Made by a program: the position numbers and the translations under genes. A DNA stretch of 64,000 bases, from positions 3,406,001 to 3,470,000 of the forward strand of contig NZ_CP132910.1 in assembly GCF_030846775.1 (NCBI RefSeq), written 5' to 3'. Shown here in pieces: positions 17,136 to 25,988 of this stretch. The stretch's first letter is position 1. Each line of letters begins with the position of its first letter. Source of the stretch: Geothrix sp. 21YS21S-2. Its GTDB lineage: Bacteria; Acidobacteriota; Holophagae; Holophagales; Holophagaceae. Under the pieces are notes generated by a model, which saw nothing but the letters and a program-made list of their open reading frames with translations, made no database searches and was not told the origin of the DNA.

Positions 17136-18346
17136 CGGGGTACGGACTCCAGCCGGGGTTCGATGGCGGGTGGGATGGAGATGCGGGACAGGGGGGCCTC
17201 GACGTCCTTCAGGCCGTTGCCCGTGGCAAGGATAACCGCCCGGGCGCCAGATGCCAGGGCCTTTGCGCTCGCCTGGAGCTTCACCAGCCCGGCGTAGGCC
17301 GTGGCGCCGGCGGGCTCCGTGAAGATCCCGGTGCGGGCGGCCATGGCGGCCTGGGCGGTGAGGATCTCGTCGTCGGTGACGGTGAGGGTGAGGCCGCCGC
17401 TCTCCAGGATGGCCCGGCGCGCCCCGTGGGCGTTGCTGGGGCAGGTCACCGAGATGGAATCGGCCCGGGTGGTGGGGTTGGCGGCGTCGGAATAGACGCC
17501 GGTCTCCACGTACCGGTGGATGGCGTCGGAGGACTCGGCCTGCACGCCGATGAGGCGCGGGAGGCGGTCGATGAGCCCGGCCCGCTTGAGGTCCACGAAG
17601 GCCTTGTGCACGCCGCCGATGATGACCCCGTCGCCCACGGACACGAAGATCGCGTCGGGGACCAGGAAGCCGGCCTGGGCCCAGATCTCCAGGCCCGCGG
17701 TCTTCTTGCCCTCGATGGTCAGCGGGTGGTAGGCGGTGTTGCGGTTCAGGCCGGCGCGCTTGTCGGTGTATTCCAGGGAGAGGCGGAAGGCGTCGTCGTA
17801 GGTGCCCTTGACGGGGATGACGGTCGCCCCGTAGAGGACCATCTGCACCAGCTTGGCCTTGGGGGCCTTCTCGGGAACGAAGATGAGGGCCCTGGTGCCG
17901 CTGGAGGCGCACACCGCGGCCAGCGCCGAGGCGGCGTTGCCGGTCGAGGCGGCGACGATGAGGTCGATCCCCAGCCGCCGGGCCTCGGCGACCACCAGGA
18001 AGGACGCGCGGTCCTTGAGGCTGCCGGAGGGGTTGAGGCCGTCGTTCTTGACCCAGAGTTCCCCCAGGCCCAGCTCGGCGCCGAGGCTCCCCACGCGGGC
18101 CATGGGGGTGTTGCCCACGGGCAGGGGCGGATGGAACTCCGTCTCCACGGGGCAGAAGAGGTTCCAGTCGGGGCGGTCCTGGCTGAAGGCCGCGGCGATG
18201 GCGTCGTAGTCGAAGACCGCCTCCAGCACACCCGCGAGGGGGATGCCGGGACGGTAGGACTTCCCGCATTCAGGGCACAGGTAGCGGACCTCGTCGCGGG
18301 AATACGTGCGGCCGCAGTCCGTGCACCGGTAGCAGAAAGGAGTCAT
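17132..18346 (-). CDS. Threonine-synthase-like PLP enzyme with N-terminal zinc ribbon
   Basis: 404 residues. The N-terminus has a zinc ribbon (C8/C11 and C24/C27; C5 also near). The catalytic domain shows the PLP lysine K111 in NPSGSLKDRA, an STGNAA loop near 137 and an ATGNGLKD phosphate-binding loop near the end, all as in threonine synthase (fold type II). Because it is coupled to hyuA by a 4-base overlap and surrounded by purine genes, a housekeeping threonine-synthase role seems less likely than lysis of a diaminopropionate-like intermediate, but this is inference. The start lies 17 bases after the attenuator-like hairpin, with AGGA as ribosome site. Confidence 0.75.
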   Translation of the reverse strand: MTPFCYRCTDCGRTYSRDEVRYLCPECGKSYRPGIPLAGVLEAVFDYDAIAAAFSQDRPDWNLFCPVETEFHPPLPVGNTPMARVGSLGAELGLGELWVKNDGLNPSGSLKDRASFLVVAEARRLGIDLIVAASTGNAASALAAVCASSGTRALIFVPEKAPKAKLVQMVLYGATVIPVKGTYDDAFRLSLEYTDKRAGLNRNTAYHPLTIEGKKTAGLEIWAQAGFLVPDAIFVSVGDGVIIGGVHKAFVDLKRAGLIDRLPRLIGVQAESSDAIHRYVETGVYSDAANPTTRADSISVTCPSNAHGARRAILESGGLTLTVTDDEILTAQAAMAARTGIFTEPAGATAYAGLVKLQASAKALASGARAVILATGNGLKDVEAPLSRISIPPAIEPRLESVPR

Positions 18347-18363
18347 GGCGGAAGTCCTGGCGG

Positions 18364-18391
18364 AAAACGCGCGGGGGCGAACCCCCGCGCG
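18364..18391 (-). terminator. Hairpin with U run between the Tsx-like gene and the threonine-synthase-like gene
   Basis: Arms 18368-18377 and 18382-18391 form a perfect 10-bp GC stem with a 4-base loop, 16 bases past the Tsx-like stop, and the transcript continues UUUU. It has the form of a rho-independent terminator. Only 17 bases lie between it and the next ATG, too few for a promoter, so partial read-through is likely. Confidence 0.75.
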
Positions 18392-18406
18392 GCGTTGGAT
18401 CGGGTT

Positions 18407-19294
18407 CTAGAAGTGGTATTCCACGGAGAACTGGAAGGCGGTGGTGCGGGGATTCACGACCTGGCCGGCGGGGGTCTCGGCGAGCGTGGCATGGGTGGGA
18501 TCACCGAACTTGTTGTCCCAGTACTGCATGCCGGGGCCGATCTGGAAGGTGCCCTTCTTGGCGCCGAACACGGGGCTCACGTCGAACATCCAGTGGATGT
18601 TCGCGAGGGTTTCGGGCTTGGTCTCGACGTAGGAGCCGTCACGGCCCTTGGCGCCGGTGTAGGTGGCGAAGCCCTTGACCGTGGTGTTCACCTTGCCGAG
18701 GGGAACGTTGATGCCCCAGGCGGCGGCGATCTGGTAGGTGGGGTCGAAGGTCACGTCCATCGCGCCCTTGGGGTTGAAGGTGCCGAAGGAGTTGTGGTTC
18801 TTCTCCTTGTAGTACAGGAGGGCGACGCTGAGGAACCCGGGGACGTTGAAGGACAGCTGGGGGCCGGCCATGAGCTTGTACACGGCGGGGGCGAAGCGGG
18901 TGTTCTTGGAGGCGTAGTCGAAACCGAAGGTGAACTCGACGTCGCGCACGGGGCCGAAGCCGGTCTTGGTGTTGAAGACCTTGCTGAGGTTCAGGGTGTG
19001 CTTGTAGGTGGCGTAGAGCTCGTGGGCGCCGCCGGAGGTGCCGGGGCCCTCGGAATTGATGGGATCGTTACTGTCGGACTGGATGAGATCCACGTTGAAG
19101 AAGTTTCCGCCGTAGGCGTAGCCGGAGACGTGGTTCAGCGCGACGTAGGTCTTCGCGATGGAGACCGGGATGCCGGGCTCCTTGTATTCGCTGCCCCTGC
19201 GGACGGCGATGGACGTGTCGCTCCAGTTGGCGGCGCTGGCGGGGACGGCGGCAAGGGCCAGGATGCCCAGGGCGGCGAGAGTGAGCTTCTTCAT
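18407..19294 (-). CDS. Tsx/OmpK-type nucleoside-specific outer-membrane channel
   Basis: 295 residues with a clear signal peptide (MKKLTLAALGILALAAVPASA). The mature protein opens with NWSDTSIAVRRG, followed by HVSGYAYGGNFFNVDLIQSD, GAHELYATYKHTLNL and FGPVRDVEFTFGFD, the pattern of the nucleoside-channel (Tsx-like, 'outer envelope') family, and it ends in FSVEYHF with a terminal aromatic as expected for a barrel. It should let nucleosides or nucleobases cross the outer membrane. It is 100 bases downstream of the NCS2 permease gene and has its own AAGGAG ribosome site. A hairpin follows it. Confidence 0.75.
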   Translation of the reverse strand: MKKLTLAALGILALAAVPASAANWSDTSIAVRRGSEYKEPGIPVSIAKTYVALNHVSGYAYGGNFFNVDLIQSDSNDPINSEGPGTSGGAHELYATYKHTLNLSKVFNTKTGFGPVRDVEFTFGFDYASKNTRFAPAVYKLMAGPQLSFNVPGFLSVALLYYKEKNHNSFGTFNPKGAMDVTFDPTYQIAAAWGINVPLGKVNTTVKGFATYTGAKGRDGSYVETKPETLANIHWMFDVSPVFGAKKGTFQIGPGMQYWDNKFGDPTHATLAETPAGQVVNPRTTAFQFSVEYHF

Positions 19295-19394
19295 GCGTAT
19301 TCTCCTTGGTTTAGGCCGGGCTGAAACAGCGTGGCCAAATGGGTGGGGGGGGAAACTTGAAGAAATGATGACTCAAATGTCGTCTTATGGGTGC

Positions 19395-20759
19395 TCAGGC
19401 TTCGCTCGCCTTGGTGGCCATGATGGATTCCTCGCTCGCTTCCTCGCGGCGCTTCAGCTGGTTGAAGAACAGGTTGAGTGCGACAGCAACGAGGGACGCC
19501 AGGAGAATTCCGCTGCCGAGCAGGGGTTCGAGGGGTTTTGGCATTTCGCGGAAGAACTTGTCGGCCACGAGGGGGATCATGCCGAAGCCGATGCTGATGG
19601 CCACGATGTAGAGGTTGTTGCGGTTCTTCTGGAAGTCGACCCCGCCCAGGATGCGGATGCCCGTGGCCGCGACCATGCCGAACATCACGATGCCCGCGCC
19701 GCCCAGCACGTACACCGGCACCGAGGCCACCACGAAGGCCAGCTTGGGAATGAGGCCCAGGGCCAGGAGGATCCCGCCCCCCATGACGCAGACGTAGCGG
19801 CTTCGCACGCCCGTGACGCCCACCAGGCCCACGTTCTGCGAGAAGGAGGTGTAGGGGAAGGTGTTGAAGATGCCGCCGATGAGCGTGCCCAGGCCGTCCA
19901 CGCGAAGGCCGTCGGAGAGCTGCTTCTGGTCCACGGGCTTGCCCGTGATCTCGGAAAGCGCCAGGAACATGCCCAGGGACTCGATCATCACCACGATCAT
20001 CACCAGGCACATGGTGAGAACCGCGCCGAACTGGAACGTGGGCCAGCCGAACTGGAAGGGCTTGACGATCGCGAACCAGGGCTGCGCGCCGATGTTGGCG
20101 AAGCTCACCCGGCCCAGCCCGATGCAGATGACCATCCCCAGCACGATCCCGGTGAGGACGGCGATGTTGGCGAAAAATCCCTTCACGAACCGGATGATGA
20201 GGAGGATGGCGACGAGGACGGTCGCGGCGATGGCCAGGTTGCCCAGGGAGCCGTAGCCCGGGATCCCGGGATGGGGACCGCCGGCGGCCCAGTTGATTCC
20301 GATCTTCATGAGGGAGATGCCGATGACGGAGATGATGCTGCCCGTCACCACGGGCGGGAACAGCGGCAGAAGCCAGCTCACCACGGGCGCGATGAGGACG
20401 CCGAACAGGCCCGCGGCGATGACCGCGCCGAAGATGCCCGTGATGCCGATGGCGGGGTTGGCGGCCATGACGACCATGGGGCTCACCGCGGCGAAGGTCA
20501 CGCCCATCATCACGGGCATGCGGATGCCGAAGCGCCCGAATCCCAGCGCCTGGATGAGCGTTGCGACGCCGCACGCGAAGAGGTCGGCGTTGATCAGCAT
20601 CGCCAGCTGCTCCTTGGGAAGCTTGAGCGCGCCGCCGACGATGAGGGGAACAGCGACGGCGCCCGCGTACATCACGAGCACGTGCTGGATCCCCAGGAGC
20701 GAGAGCCTGCCCAGCGGCAGGACCTCGTCAACGGGATGGACCCCAGGTTTGTTGCTCAT
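19395..20759 (-). CDS. NCS2-family purine (xanthine/urate) permease
   Basis: 454 residues with 12-14 predicted membrane segments. The NCS2 signature QNVGLVGVTG lies near residue 308, directly after the FPYTSFS helix, and GxxxGxxxxRY-like residues follow (TGVRSRYVCV). The beginning (LGRLSLLGIQHVLVMYAGAVAVPLIVG) is typical of xanthine/urate symporters such as UacT, PucJ/K and XanQ. It imports a purine base with a proton or sodium ion across the inner membrane. A good promoter with a tandem A/T element lies directly upstream. Xanthine versus urate specificity cannot be read from the sequence. Confidence 0.9.
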   Translation of the reverse strand: MSNKPGVHPVDEVLPLGRLSLLGIQHVLVMYAGAVAVPLIVGGALKLPKEQLAMLINADLFACGVATLIQALGFGRFGIRMPVMMGVTFAAVSPMVVMAANPAIGITGIFGAVIAAGLFGVLIAPVVSWLLPLFPPVVTGSIISVIGISLMKIGINWAAGGPHPGIPGYGSLGNLAIAATVLVAILLIIRFVKGFFANIAVLTGIVLGMVICIGLGRVSFANIGAQPWFAIVKPFQFGWPTFQFGAVLTMCLVMIVVMIESLGMFLALSEITGKPVDQKQLSDGLRVDGLGTLIGGIFNTFPYTSFSQNVGLVGVTGVRSRYVCVMGGGILLALGLIPKLAFVVASVPVYVLGGAGIVMFGMVAATGIRILGGVDFQKNRNNLYIVAISIGFGMIPLVADKFFREMPKPLEPLLGSGILLASLVAVALNLFFNQLKRREEASEESIMATKASEA

Positions 20760-20861
20760 TTCAAACTCCGTGGATGCGCCCCTCCGGGCGGAATGGGAAA
20801 GGGAGGGACTCCATGACTTCCTGGCGGCGGCGCGGGGGCAAGATCTGTTGATTTGCCTGTA

Positions 20862-20889
20862 AGTGTAAAATAGAGGACCCGCTCGTCAA
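20862..20889 (-). promoter_or_regulatory. Sigma-70-type promoter of the NCS2 permease gene
   Basis: On the minus strand TTGACG (20884-20889) is followed 16 bases later by TACACT (20862-20867). The -35 box matches five of six consensus bases. One base upstream of it begins the first copy of a repeated A/T element. Confidence 0.6.
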
Positions 20890-20890
20890 C

Positions 20891-20920
20891 AAAAAATTTC
20901 AGTCCCTTGAAAAAATTTCA
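20891..20920 (-). repeat. Tandem A/T element upstream of the NCS2 promoter
   Basis: The 11-base word AAAAAATTTCA (plus strand) occurs exactly at 20891-20901 and 20910-20920, 19 bases apart, ending at the ygfK stop. It abuts the -35 box by one base and has a close counterpart at the ygeY promoter. It could be an UP element or a repeated operator. Confidence 0.6.
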
Positions 20921-23900
20921 TCAGGCCGGCAGTTCCGCCTGGGCGAACAACAATCCAAGCAGGGTGGCGCACGGTGCGAGGTCGACCTGGGACCCCTCGG
21001 GCAGAACGCCGACGGCCTCGAAGCCCAGGAGATCCCACCCCGGGGCCTGGAACCTCGCCAGGACCTGCCCGGTCCGGTAGACGGCGATGCCGTCGCGCAC
21101 GTCCAGGCGGTGCTCCTCGCCGCCCAGGCGGGCCTTGAGGCCCACGCCGCCGTCAAGCGCCTCGAAGCGGAACGCGTCGCCCTTGGCCTCGTTGAACCCG
21201 TCCTCGTCGATCCAGAACTTGGGCTTGTCCTTGTAGGGCGCGCCGCTGGCGGGGCAGAAGGTGTCGCAGTTGCCGCACTCGTTGCAGAAGTCCCCGACGT
21301 TGAGGGTCTGGACGCTCTGGGCCACCTGGAAGTCCCGGGCGCCTTCCGCCACGAGCCGGCCCTGGCGCACGACCAGGGTGGGCACCTGGAACGTGAAGGG
21401 CTCGACGGCGTAGGCCAGGTTGGCACGGTTGGGGCAGACGGTGACGCACAGGCTGCACAGGTCGTCGCAGTCCAGGCAGCGGCTGGCTTCCAGCGCGGCG
21501 GCCTCGGCGCTGAAGGCGTGGATGACCTCGGCGAAGCCCTCGCGCTCGGTCAGCGGCAGCACCGGGACGGTCTGGGGCCGTTGCGTGCGGGCCTTCTTGT
21601 CCATGGCGGCGGCCGCGGGAATGCCCTTGGCCAGCTGGGGCTCCGCGGGGATGGCGACGCCGTGCCTGCGGGCGATGGCTTCCGCCGCGGCCCGGCCGTC
21701 GGCGATGGCCTGGATCACCGAGGAGGGCCCGTGCACGGCGTCGCCGCCGGCGAACAGGCCTTCGAGGCTGGTCTCGCGGGTCATGGGGTCCACGTCCAGG
21801 GTGCCGTCCTTCTTGCGTCGGACCGCCAGGCCCTCCAGGAAGTCCAGCACGGGCTCCTGGCTGATGGCGGGGATGATGGTGGTGGCGGGCAGGGTCTCGA
21901 AGGCGCCCTCGATGGCCACGGGACGCGGCCGGCCCGAGGCGTCGCGCTCCCCGAGCCTCATCTTGCCGCACACGAGCCCGGTGACCTTGCCGCCGGTGAT
22001 CTCCACGGAATCCGGGGCCACCAGGTCACGCAGGCCGATGCCCTCCAGGATGCAGTCCTCCACCTCGGCGGGATCCGCGGGCATCTGGGCCCGGGTGCGC
22101 CGGTAGACGAGGGTGACTTCGCCGTCCTTCACCAGGCGCCTGGCGCTGCGCGCCGCGTCCATGGCGGAGTTGCCGCCGCCGATGACCAGCACCCGGCCGC
22201 CCAGGTCCATGGGAGCGCCGGAGCGCACCTTGTCCAGGAACTCCAGGGCGTCCATGACCCCCGGGGCGTTCTCGCCCGGGATGCCCAGGCGCTTGCCCTT
22301 CTGGGCGCCCACGCCCAGGAAGACGAAGGGGAAGTCCCTGCGCAGTCCCTCGAGGCTGATGTCGCGGCCCAGGGCCTTGCCGAAGTGGAACTTGACGCCC
22401 AGCGCCCGCAGGCGGTCGAGGTCGGCATCCAGGCTCTCCTTCGTGAGGCGGTAGCCGGGGATGACCCCGCTCACCATGCCGCCCATTTCCGAGCGGGCCT
22501 CGAAGATCTCGGCCTCGAACCCCATGCGGGCCAGGAAGTAGCCCGCGGACAGCCCCGCGGGTCCGGCGCCGACGATGGCCACCTTCACGCCCTTGGCGGG
22601 GCCCGCGACGGGCGCGGCCGGCGTGGCGTTCTCGAAGGCGAAGCGCTTGATCTCGCGGATGGCCAGGGGGGAGTCGTAGAAGTTGCGCACGCAGCGCTCG
22701 GTGCATTTGTGGTCGCAGACGCTGCCGGTGATGCCGGGCTGCGGGTTGGTGCGGAGGATGACGTCCATGGCCTCCCCGGGCCGGCCGTGGGCCACGAGCC
22801 ACATGTAGTCGGGGATGTTCTGGTGGGTGGGGCAGGCCTCGGCGCAGGGCGCGGCGATGCAGTCGAAGGAGCCCAGAGCGCGGTCGCCCTTGAAGACCAG
22901 GGGCCGGGCCCGGCGCGTGTAGGTGTCGTCGCTCGCCGCGCGGATGGCGTGGCGGGAGAGGTTGAACCGGGCTCCGTGTCCGCCCGAGACGGCCTTGACG
23001 AAGCCGGGCAGGTCGGCGGCGCCCGTGGACGTCATGGCGTCCTCCAGGTTCACCAGGTACTGCTGGAGCCGGGCGTAGCCGCCGGGCTTGAGCAGGTCGG
23101 TGCACACCGTGACGGGATACATGCCGTCGGCCACGAGGTCGGGGAAGTTGTTGGCGTCGGCGCCGCCGCAGAAGCTGATGGGCACGGCGCCGTCCAGCTC
23201 CTCGGTGACGAGGTCGGCCAGGGTGAGGGTCAGGGGGTGCAGGGAGCGCCCCGACATGTACATCATCTTCTCGCTGGCGGGGAACACGGGCCGGTGGTTC
23301 ACCACCTCGAGGGTGTTGGAGAGCTTGAGGCCGAACTGGTTGGGGCGGCCCTTGGCCACGGCGGCCAGGTTCTTCACCATCGCCATGGCGTCGGCGAACT
23401 TGGGATCGTGGCCGAAGGCCTCGTCGGGCACCTCGATGTCGAAGCCCAGGGTGTCGTTGAGGATGCCGCGCAGGCGCTCGGGGCCCAGGAGGGTCGGGTT
23501 GAGCTTGACCCACGTGTCCACGCCCAGGTCCTGGATGAGGTAGGTGGCGATGCGCTCGATCTCGGCCGGGGGGCACCCGTGCATGGTGGAGAGGGTGATG
23601 TGGTTGGAGAGGCGGGAGGGGATGGCCAGGTCCCGCACGGCGGGGTAGGCGCGGGCCACCTTGTCGATGGCCGCGGGCAGGGCGTCGGAGGCGTCGCGCA
23701 TGTGGGCGATGAAGCCCTGCACGCGGTCGGTCCGGATGCCCTCGAGGTTGTAGCCCACGCTCATGTTGAAGTGGGTGCCGGGATCCTTGAGGCCCAGGCG
23801 GTGGGCCAGGGCATGGATGAGCACCCAGGCGTTGAGGTACTCGTCGAAGGACTGCTCGAGCTTGAGCTCCTGGCTCCACTCGCAATTGTAGGTCTCGTCC

Positions 23901-24202
23901 GCGGAATCGATGCAGGGCCGGCTCACGGCGAGCTCGTCGAGGATCTGGACGGTCTTGAGCTCGATGAACCGGGCCCCGCACAGCCAGCTGGCCACGATGT
24001 TCTGGCTCAGCTGGGTGTGGGGTCCCGCGGCCACCCCGAGGGGGGCGGCCACGGTGTGTCCGAACATTTCCGTCGCCAGCTTGGCGTGGGGGATCTGGAT
24101 GTTGGCCTTGGGGATGCCAAGGACCGTCTCCCGCGCGTCGAGATCGCGGAAGATCCAGCTGGCCATCAGCTCGAGCGGGGCGGGGCGGAATGCTTTTTCC
24201 AT
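20921..24202 (-). CDS. ygfK: YgfK: large flavo-iron-sulfur oxidoreductase of the selenium/purine cluster
   Basis: 1093 residues. The N-terminal third resembles dihydroorotate-dehydrogenase-type TIM barrels (VAAPLGVAAGPHTQLSQN). A Cys cluster near 449 (CAEACPTHQNIP) opens a GltD-like part with an FAD loop GAGPAGLSAGY near 543 and a nucleotide loop VIGGGNSAMDA near 669. Two further Fe-S sites follow near 907 (CLDCDDLCSLCVTVCP) and 971 (CNECGNCDTFCP). This is the YgfK family, once annotated as a selenate-reductase subunit and now part of the urate-degradation gene set. It probably moves electrons between NAD(P)H and the molybdenum hydroxylase or reduces a ring intermediate. It starts 40 bases after ygeY. 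Confidence 0.92.
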   Translation of the reverse strand: MEKAFRPAPLELMASWIFRDLDARETVLGIPKANIQIPHAKLATEMFGHTVAAPLGVAAGPHTQLSQNIVASWLCGARFIELKTVQILDELAVSRPCIDSADETYNCEWSQELKLEQSFDEYLNAWVLIHALAHRLGLKDPGTHFNMSVGYNLEGIRTDRVQGFIAHMRDASDALPAAIDKVARAYPAVRDLAIPSRLSNHITLSTMHGCPPAEIERIATYLIQDLGVDTWVKLNPTLLGPERLRGILNDTLGFDIEVPDEAFGHDPKFADAMAMVKNLAAVAKGRPNQFGLKLSNTLEVVNHRPVFPASEKMMYMSGRSLHPLTLTLADLVTEELDGAVPISFCGGADANNFPDLVADGMYPVTVCTDLLKPGGYARLQQYLVNLEDAMTSTGAADLPGFVKAVSGGHGARFNLSRHAIRAASDDTYTRRARPLVFKGDRALGSFDCIAAPCAEACPTHQNIPDYMWLVAHGRPGEAMDVILRTNPQPGITGSVCDHKCTERCVRNFYDSPLAIREIKRFAFENATPAAPVAGPAKGVKVAIVGAGPAGLSAGYFLARMGFEAEIFEARSEMGGMVSGVIPGYRLTKESLDADLDRLRALGVKFHFGKALGRDISLEGLRRDFPFVFLGVGAQKGKRLGIPGENAPGVMDALEFLDKVRSGAPMDLGGRVLVIGGGNSAMDAARSARRLVKDGEVTLVYRRTRAQMPADPAEVEDCILEGIGLRDLVAPDSVEITGGKVTGLVCGKMRLGERDASGRPRPVAIEGAFETLPATTIIPAISQEPVLDFLEGLAVRRKKDGTLDVDPMTRETSLEGLFAGGDAVHGPSSVIQAIADGRAAAEAIARRHGVAIPAEPQLAKGIPAAAAMDKKARTQRPQTVPVLPLTEREGFAEVIHAFSAEAAALEASRCLDCDDLCSLCVTVCPNRANLAYAVEPFTFQVPTLVVRQGRLVAEGARDFQVAQSVQTLNVGDFCNECGNCDTFCPASGAPYKDKPKFWIDEDGFNEAKGDAFRFEALDGGVGLKARLGGEEHRLDVRDGIAVYRTGQVLARFQAPGWDLLGFEAVGVLPEGSQVDLAPCATLLGLLFAQAELPA

Positions 24203-24242
24203 CGGGGTACCTGTCTGGCTTGTGGGGCAGGGAGGTTGAGGG

Positions 24243-25790
24243 CTACATCGCCGCGTAGACGGTGGGGAACCGGGCCAGGAAGGCCGCGGCGTGCTGCAGC
24301 TCGCGCTCGTCCAGGCATTCGCCGATCTTGTGGGTGTTCTGCTCGATGCCGGTGCCGAACCCGATCATGGCGGGGTGCTTGTAGATCCCGTTCTCGACCC
24401 ACTTCTTGTCCTTGCTGCCGGGGACGCTGTAGTCCATGGCCATCGGGTAGCCCACGCCGTCGGTGGAGAACACCCAGCGGTCCACACGGGGCTCCTTGGT
24501 GATCACGCCGCCGGTGCCGACCTTGCCGTCCACGTTGGGGGAGATGACCTTCTTATACGACGCCACGGCGGCCTGCACCGCGGGATGCTCCTCGGGGGTG
24601 ACCCAGCCCACGTACACCTGGGGGTTGTTCAGCACGAAGCCCTTCCAGCTGGCTTCGGTGTAGGTGGGGATGGAGACGTCCACCCCGAGGCCGGCCTTGC
24701 GGGCGGCGGCCACCGCGTCCAGGGCCTCGACGTCCGCGCAGGACTGGTCGGGGGTCTCGCCGATGGTGAGGCGGCGGTCGAAGCGGAAGGTGAACTTCTC
24801 CGGAACGGCGCAGTCGCTGGGGGTGTCAAGTTTGGACCAGGAGGCCGTGCGGGTGCCGTGGCCCAGGAACGGGTGGTCCAGGAAGCCGACGCGGCGGTCG
24901 TACTTGTCGGCGGCCTCCTTCAGGATGGCGCCGCCGAACTCCAGGGGGTTCTTGCCTTCCCAGGGCATGGAGCCGTGGCAGGACTTGCCGGTGACGGTGA
25001 CCTCGATCTGCATGCGGCCGCGCTGCCCGCGGTAGATGCCCAGGGCGCCGTTCTTCGAGCAGCCGGAGCTGTCGGTGAGGATCACCACGTCGGGCACGAT
25101 CTGGGGCTTGGCGGTGGGGAAGACCTTGCGGACCAGGTACATCGGGCCCGCGCCGTCGTTGTCCTCCTCGCAGACGGTGGCGTAGGAGCGCACGATGACG
25201 CCCTTGAGCGCGCCCTCGGCCTCGAGTTCCAGCATGATCTTGGTGGCGATGGCGGCGCTGATCACGCCGCCCAGCTGGTCCGCGGAGCCGCGGCCGAAGA
25301 TGAGGTGGTTCCACTCGCCTTCGGGAGGCAGGTAGCCCAGTTCCTTGTTGAGGAAGGCCTTGTTGACCTTGGAGGGGTCCACGATCCCGTCGAAGCAGTC
25401 CACGCCGCTGTTGGCGAGCCACTGCGCGCGCAGGGGCTTGACGGTGTCGGTGTGGCCGTCGATATAGATGACCTTCTTCTTGTCCGGGTCGATGCCGTCG
25501 TTGGGGTCCTCCACGAACCAGACCAGGTTGCCGAACTCGTCGAAGAAGGCGTCCTCGTCGCGGCGAACGGCCTTGATCTCGACGATCTTCCTGCGCAGGT
25601 AGTCGATGCGGGGGAACTCGTGGTTGGAGGTGCCGCAGGCGGGATCGCCGCCCTGGTCCAGGGGCTTGTCCACGTAATCCGCGGGGATGCGGATCGCTTC
25701 GCGCAGCATTTCCGAGGCGAGCGGCAGGTACTTGGCCGCGAGCTCGGAGATGCGGGTATCGAGGTTGGTCAAGACGCCTGAACTGGACAT
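24243..25790 (-). CDS. ygeY: YgeY-like M20-family metallohydrolase
   Basis: 515 residues. The M20 metal motif IDGHTDTV lies at about 108-115, with a catalytic CEEDND stretch near 205 and SCHGSMPWEGKNPLEFG in the lid region. The family acts on N-acyl, carbamoyl or peptide-like bonds; YgeY is the member tied to selenium-dependent hydroxylase clusters. The protein is about 100 residues longer than E. coli YgeY, with extra sequence around KAVRRDEDAFFDEFGN and the C-terminal half. The ATG at 25790 has a GGAGGA ribosome site; the longer frame upstream reads through the promoter region and is not coding. It is the first gene of block A. Confidence 0.8.
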   Translation of the reverse strand: MSSSGVLTNLDTRISELAAKYLPLASEMLREAIRIPADYVDKPLDQGGDPACGTSNHEFPRIDYLRRKIVEIKAVRRDEDAFFDEFGNLVWFVEDPNDGIDPDKKKVIYIDGHTDTVKPLRAQWLANSGVDCFDGIVDPSKVNKAFLNKELGYLPPEGEWNHLIFGRGSADQLGGVISAAIATKIMLELEAEGALKGVIVRSYATVCEEDNDGAGPMYLVRKVFPTAKPQIVPDVVILTDSSGCSKNGALGIYRGQRGRMQIEVTVTGKSCHGSMPWEGKNPLEFGGAILKEAADKYDRRVGFLDHPFLGHGTRTASWSKLDTPSDCAVPEKFTFRFDRRLTIGETPDQSCADVEALDAVAAARKAGLGVDVSIPTYTEASWKGFVLNNPQVYVGWVTPEEHPAVQAAVASYKKVISPNVDGKVGTGGVITKEPRVDRWVFSTDGVGYPMAMDYSVPGSKDKKWVENGIYKHPAMIGFGTGIEQNTHKIGECLDERELQHAAAFLARFPTVYAAM

Positions 25791-25958
25791 GGAGTCCTCC
25801 GGGTGGGGAAGGGGGTCGGCGCGCCGGCGACGGCGCCGGGCCACCCTGGTTGGGAAAGGATAGAGGCGGCTGCACCGGGCCTGGATCACAGCCGGATGTG
25901 CTTCATGAAGCCGCTCCCGCATTTCGGGATTTCAAGTTTGGACCACGTTGACAGGATC

Positions 25959-25987
25959 ATTGTGGGAACAAACGACCCACAGATCAA
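25959..25987 (-). promoter_or_regulatory. Promoter of ygeY-ygfK
   Basis: On the minus strand TTGATC (25982-25987) and CACAAT (25959-25964) are 17 bases apart. The spacer is flanked by a small inverted repeat, TGTGGG (25961-25966) and CCCACA (25976-25981), that could be an operator overlapping the promoter. Confidence 0.5.
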
Positions 25988-25988
25988 T

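Noticed and set aside
15774..18269. An 831-codon frame that would fuse hyuA to upstream sequence
   Set aside because: The upstream part is the off-frame reading of the threonine-synthase-like gene; the true hyuA start at 17135 overlaps that gene's stop by four bases.
21110..24502. An 1130-codon frame antisense to ygfK, and similar long frames antisense to mnmG, the hydroxylase and the TonB receptor
   Set aside because: They mirror real genes with recognised motifs; their compositions (rich in His, Val, Gly, Gln) are those of complementary-strand shadows.
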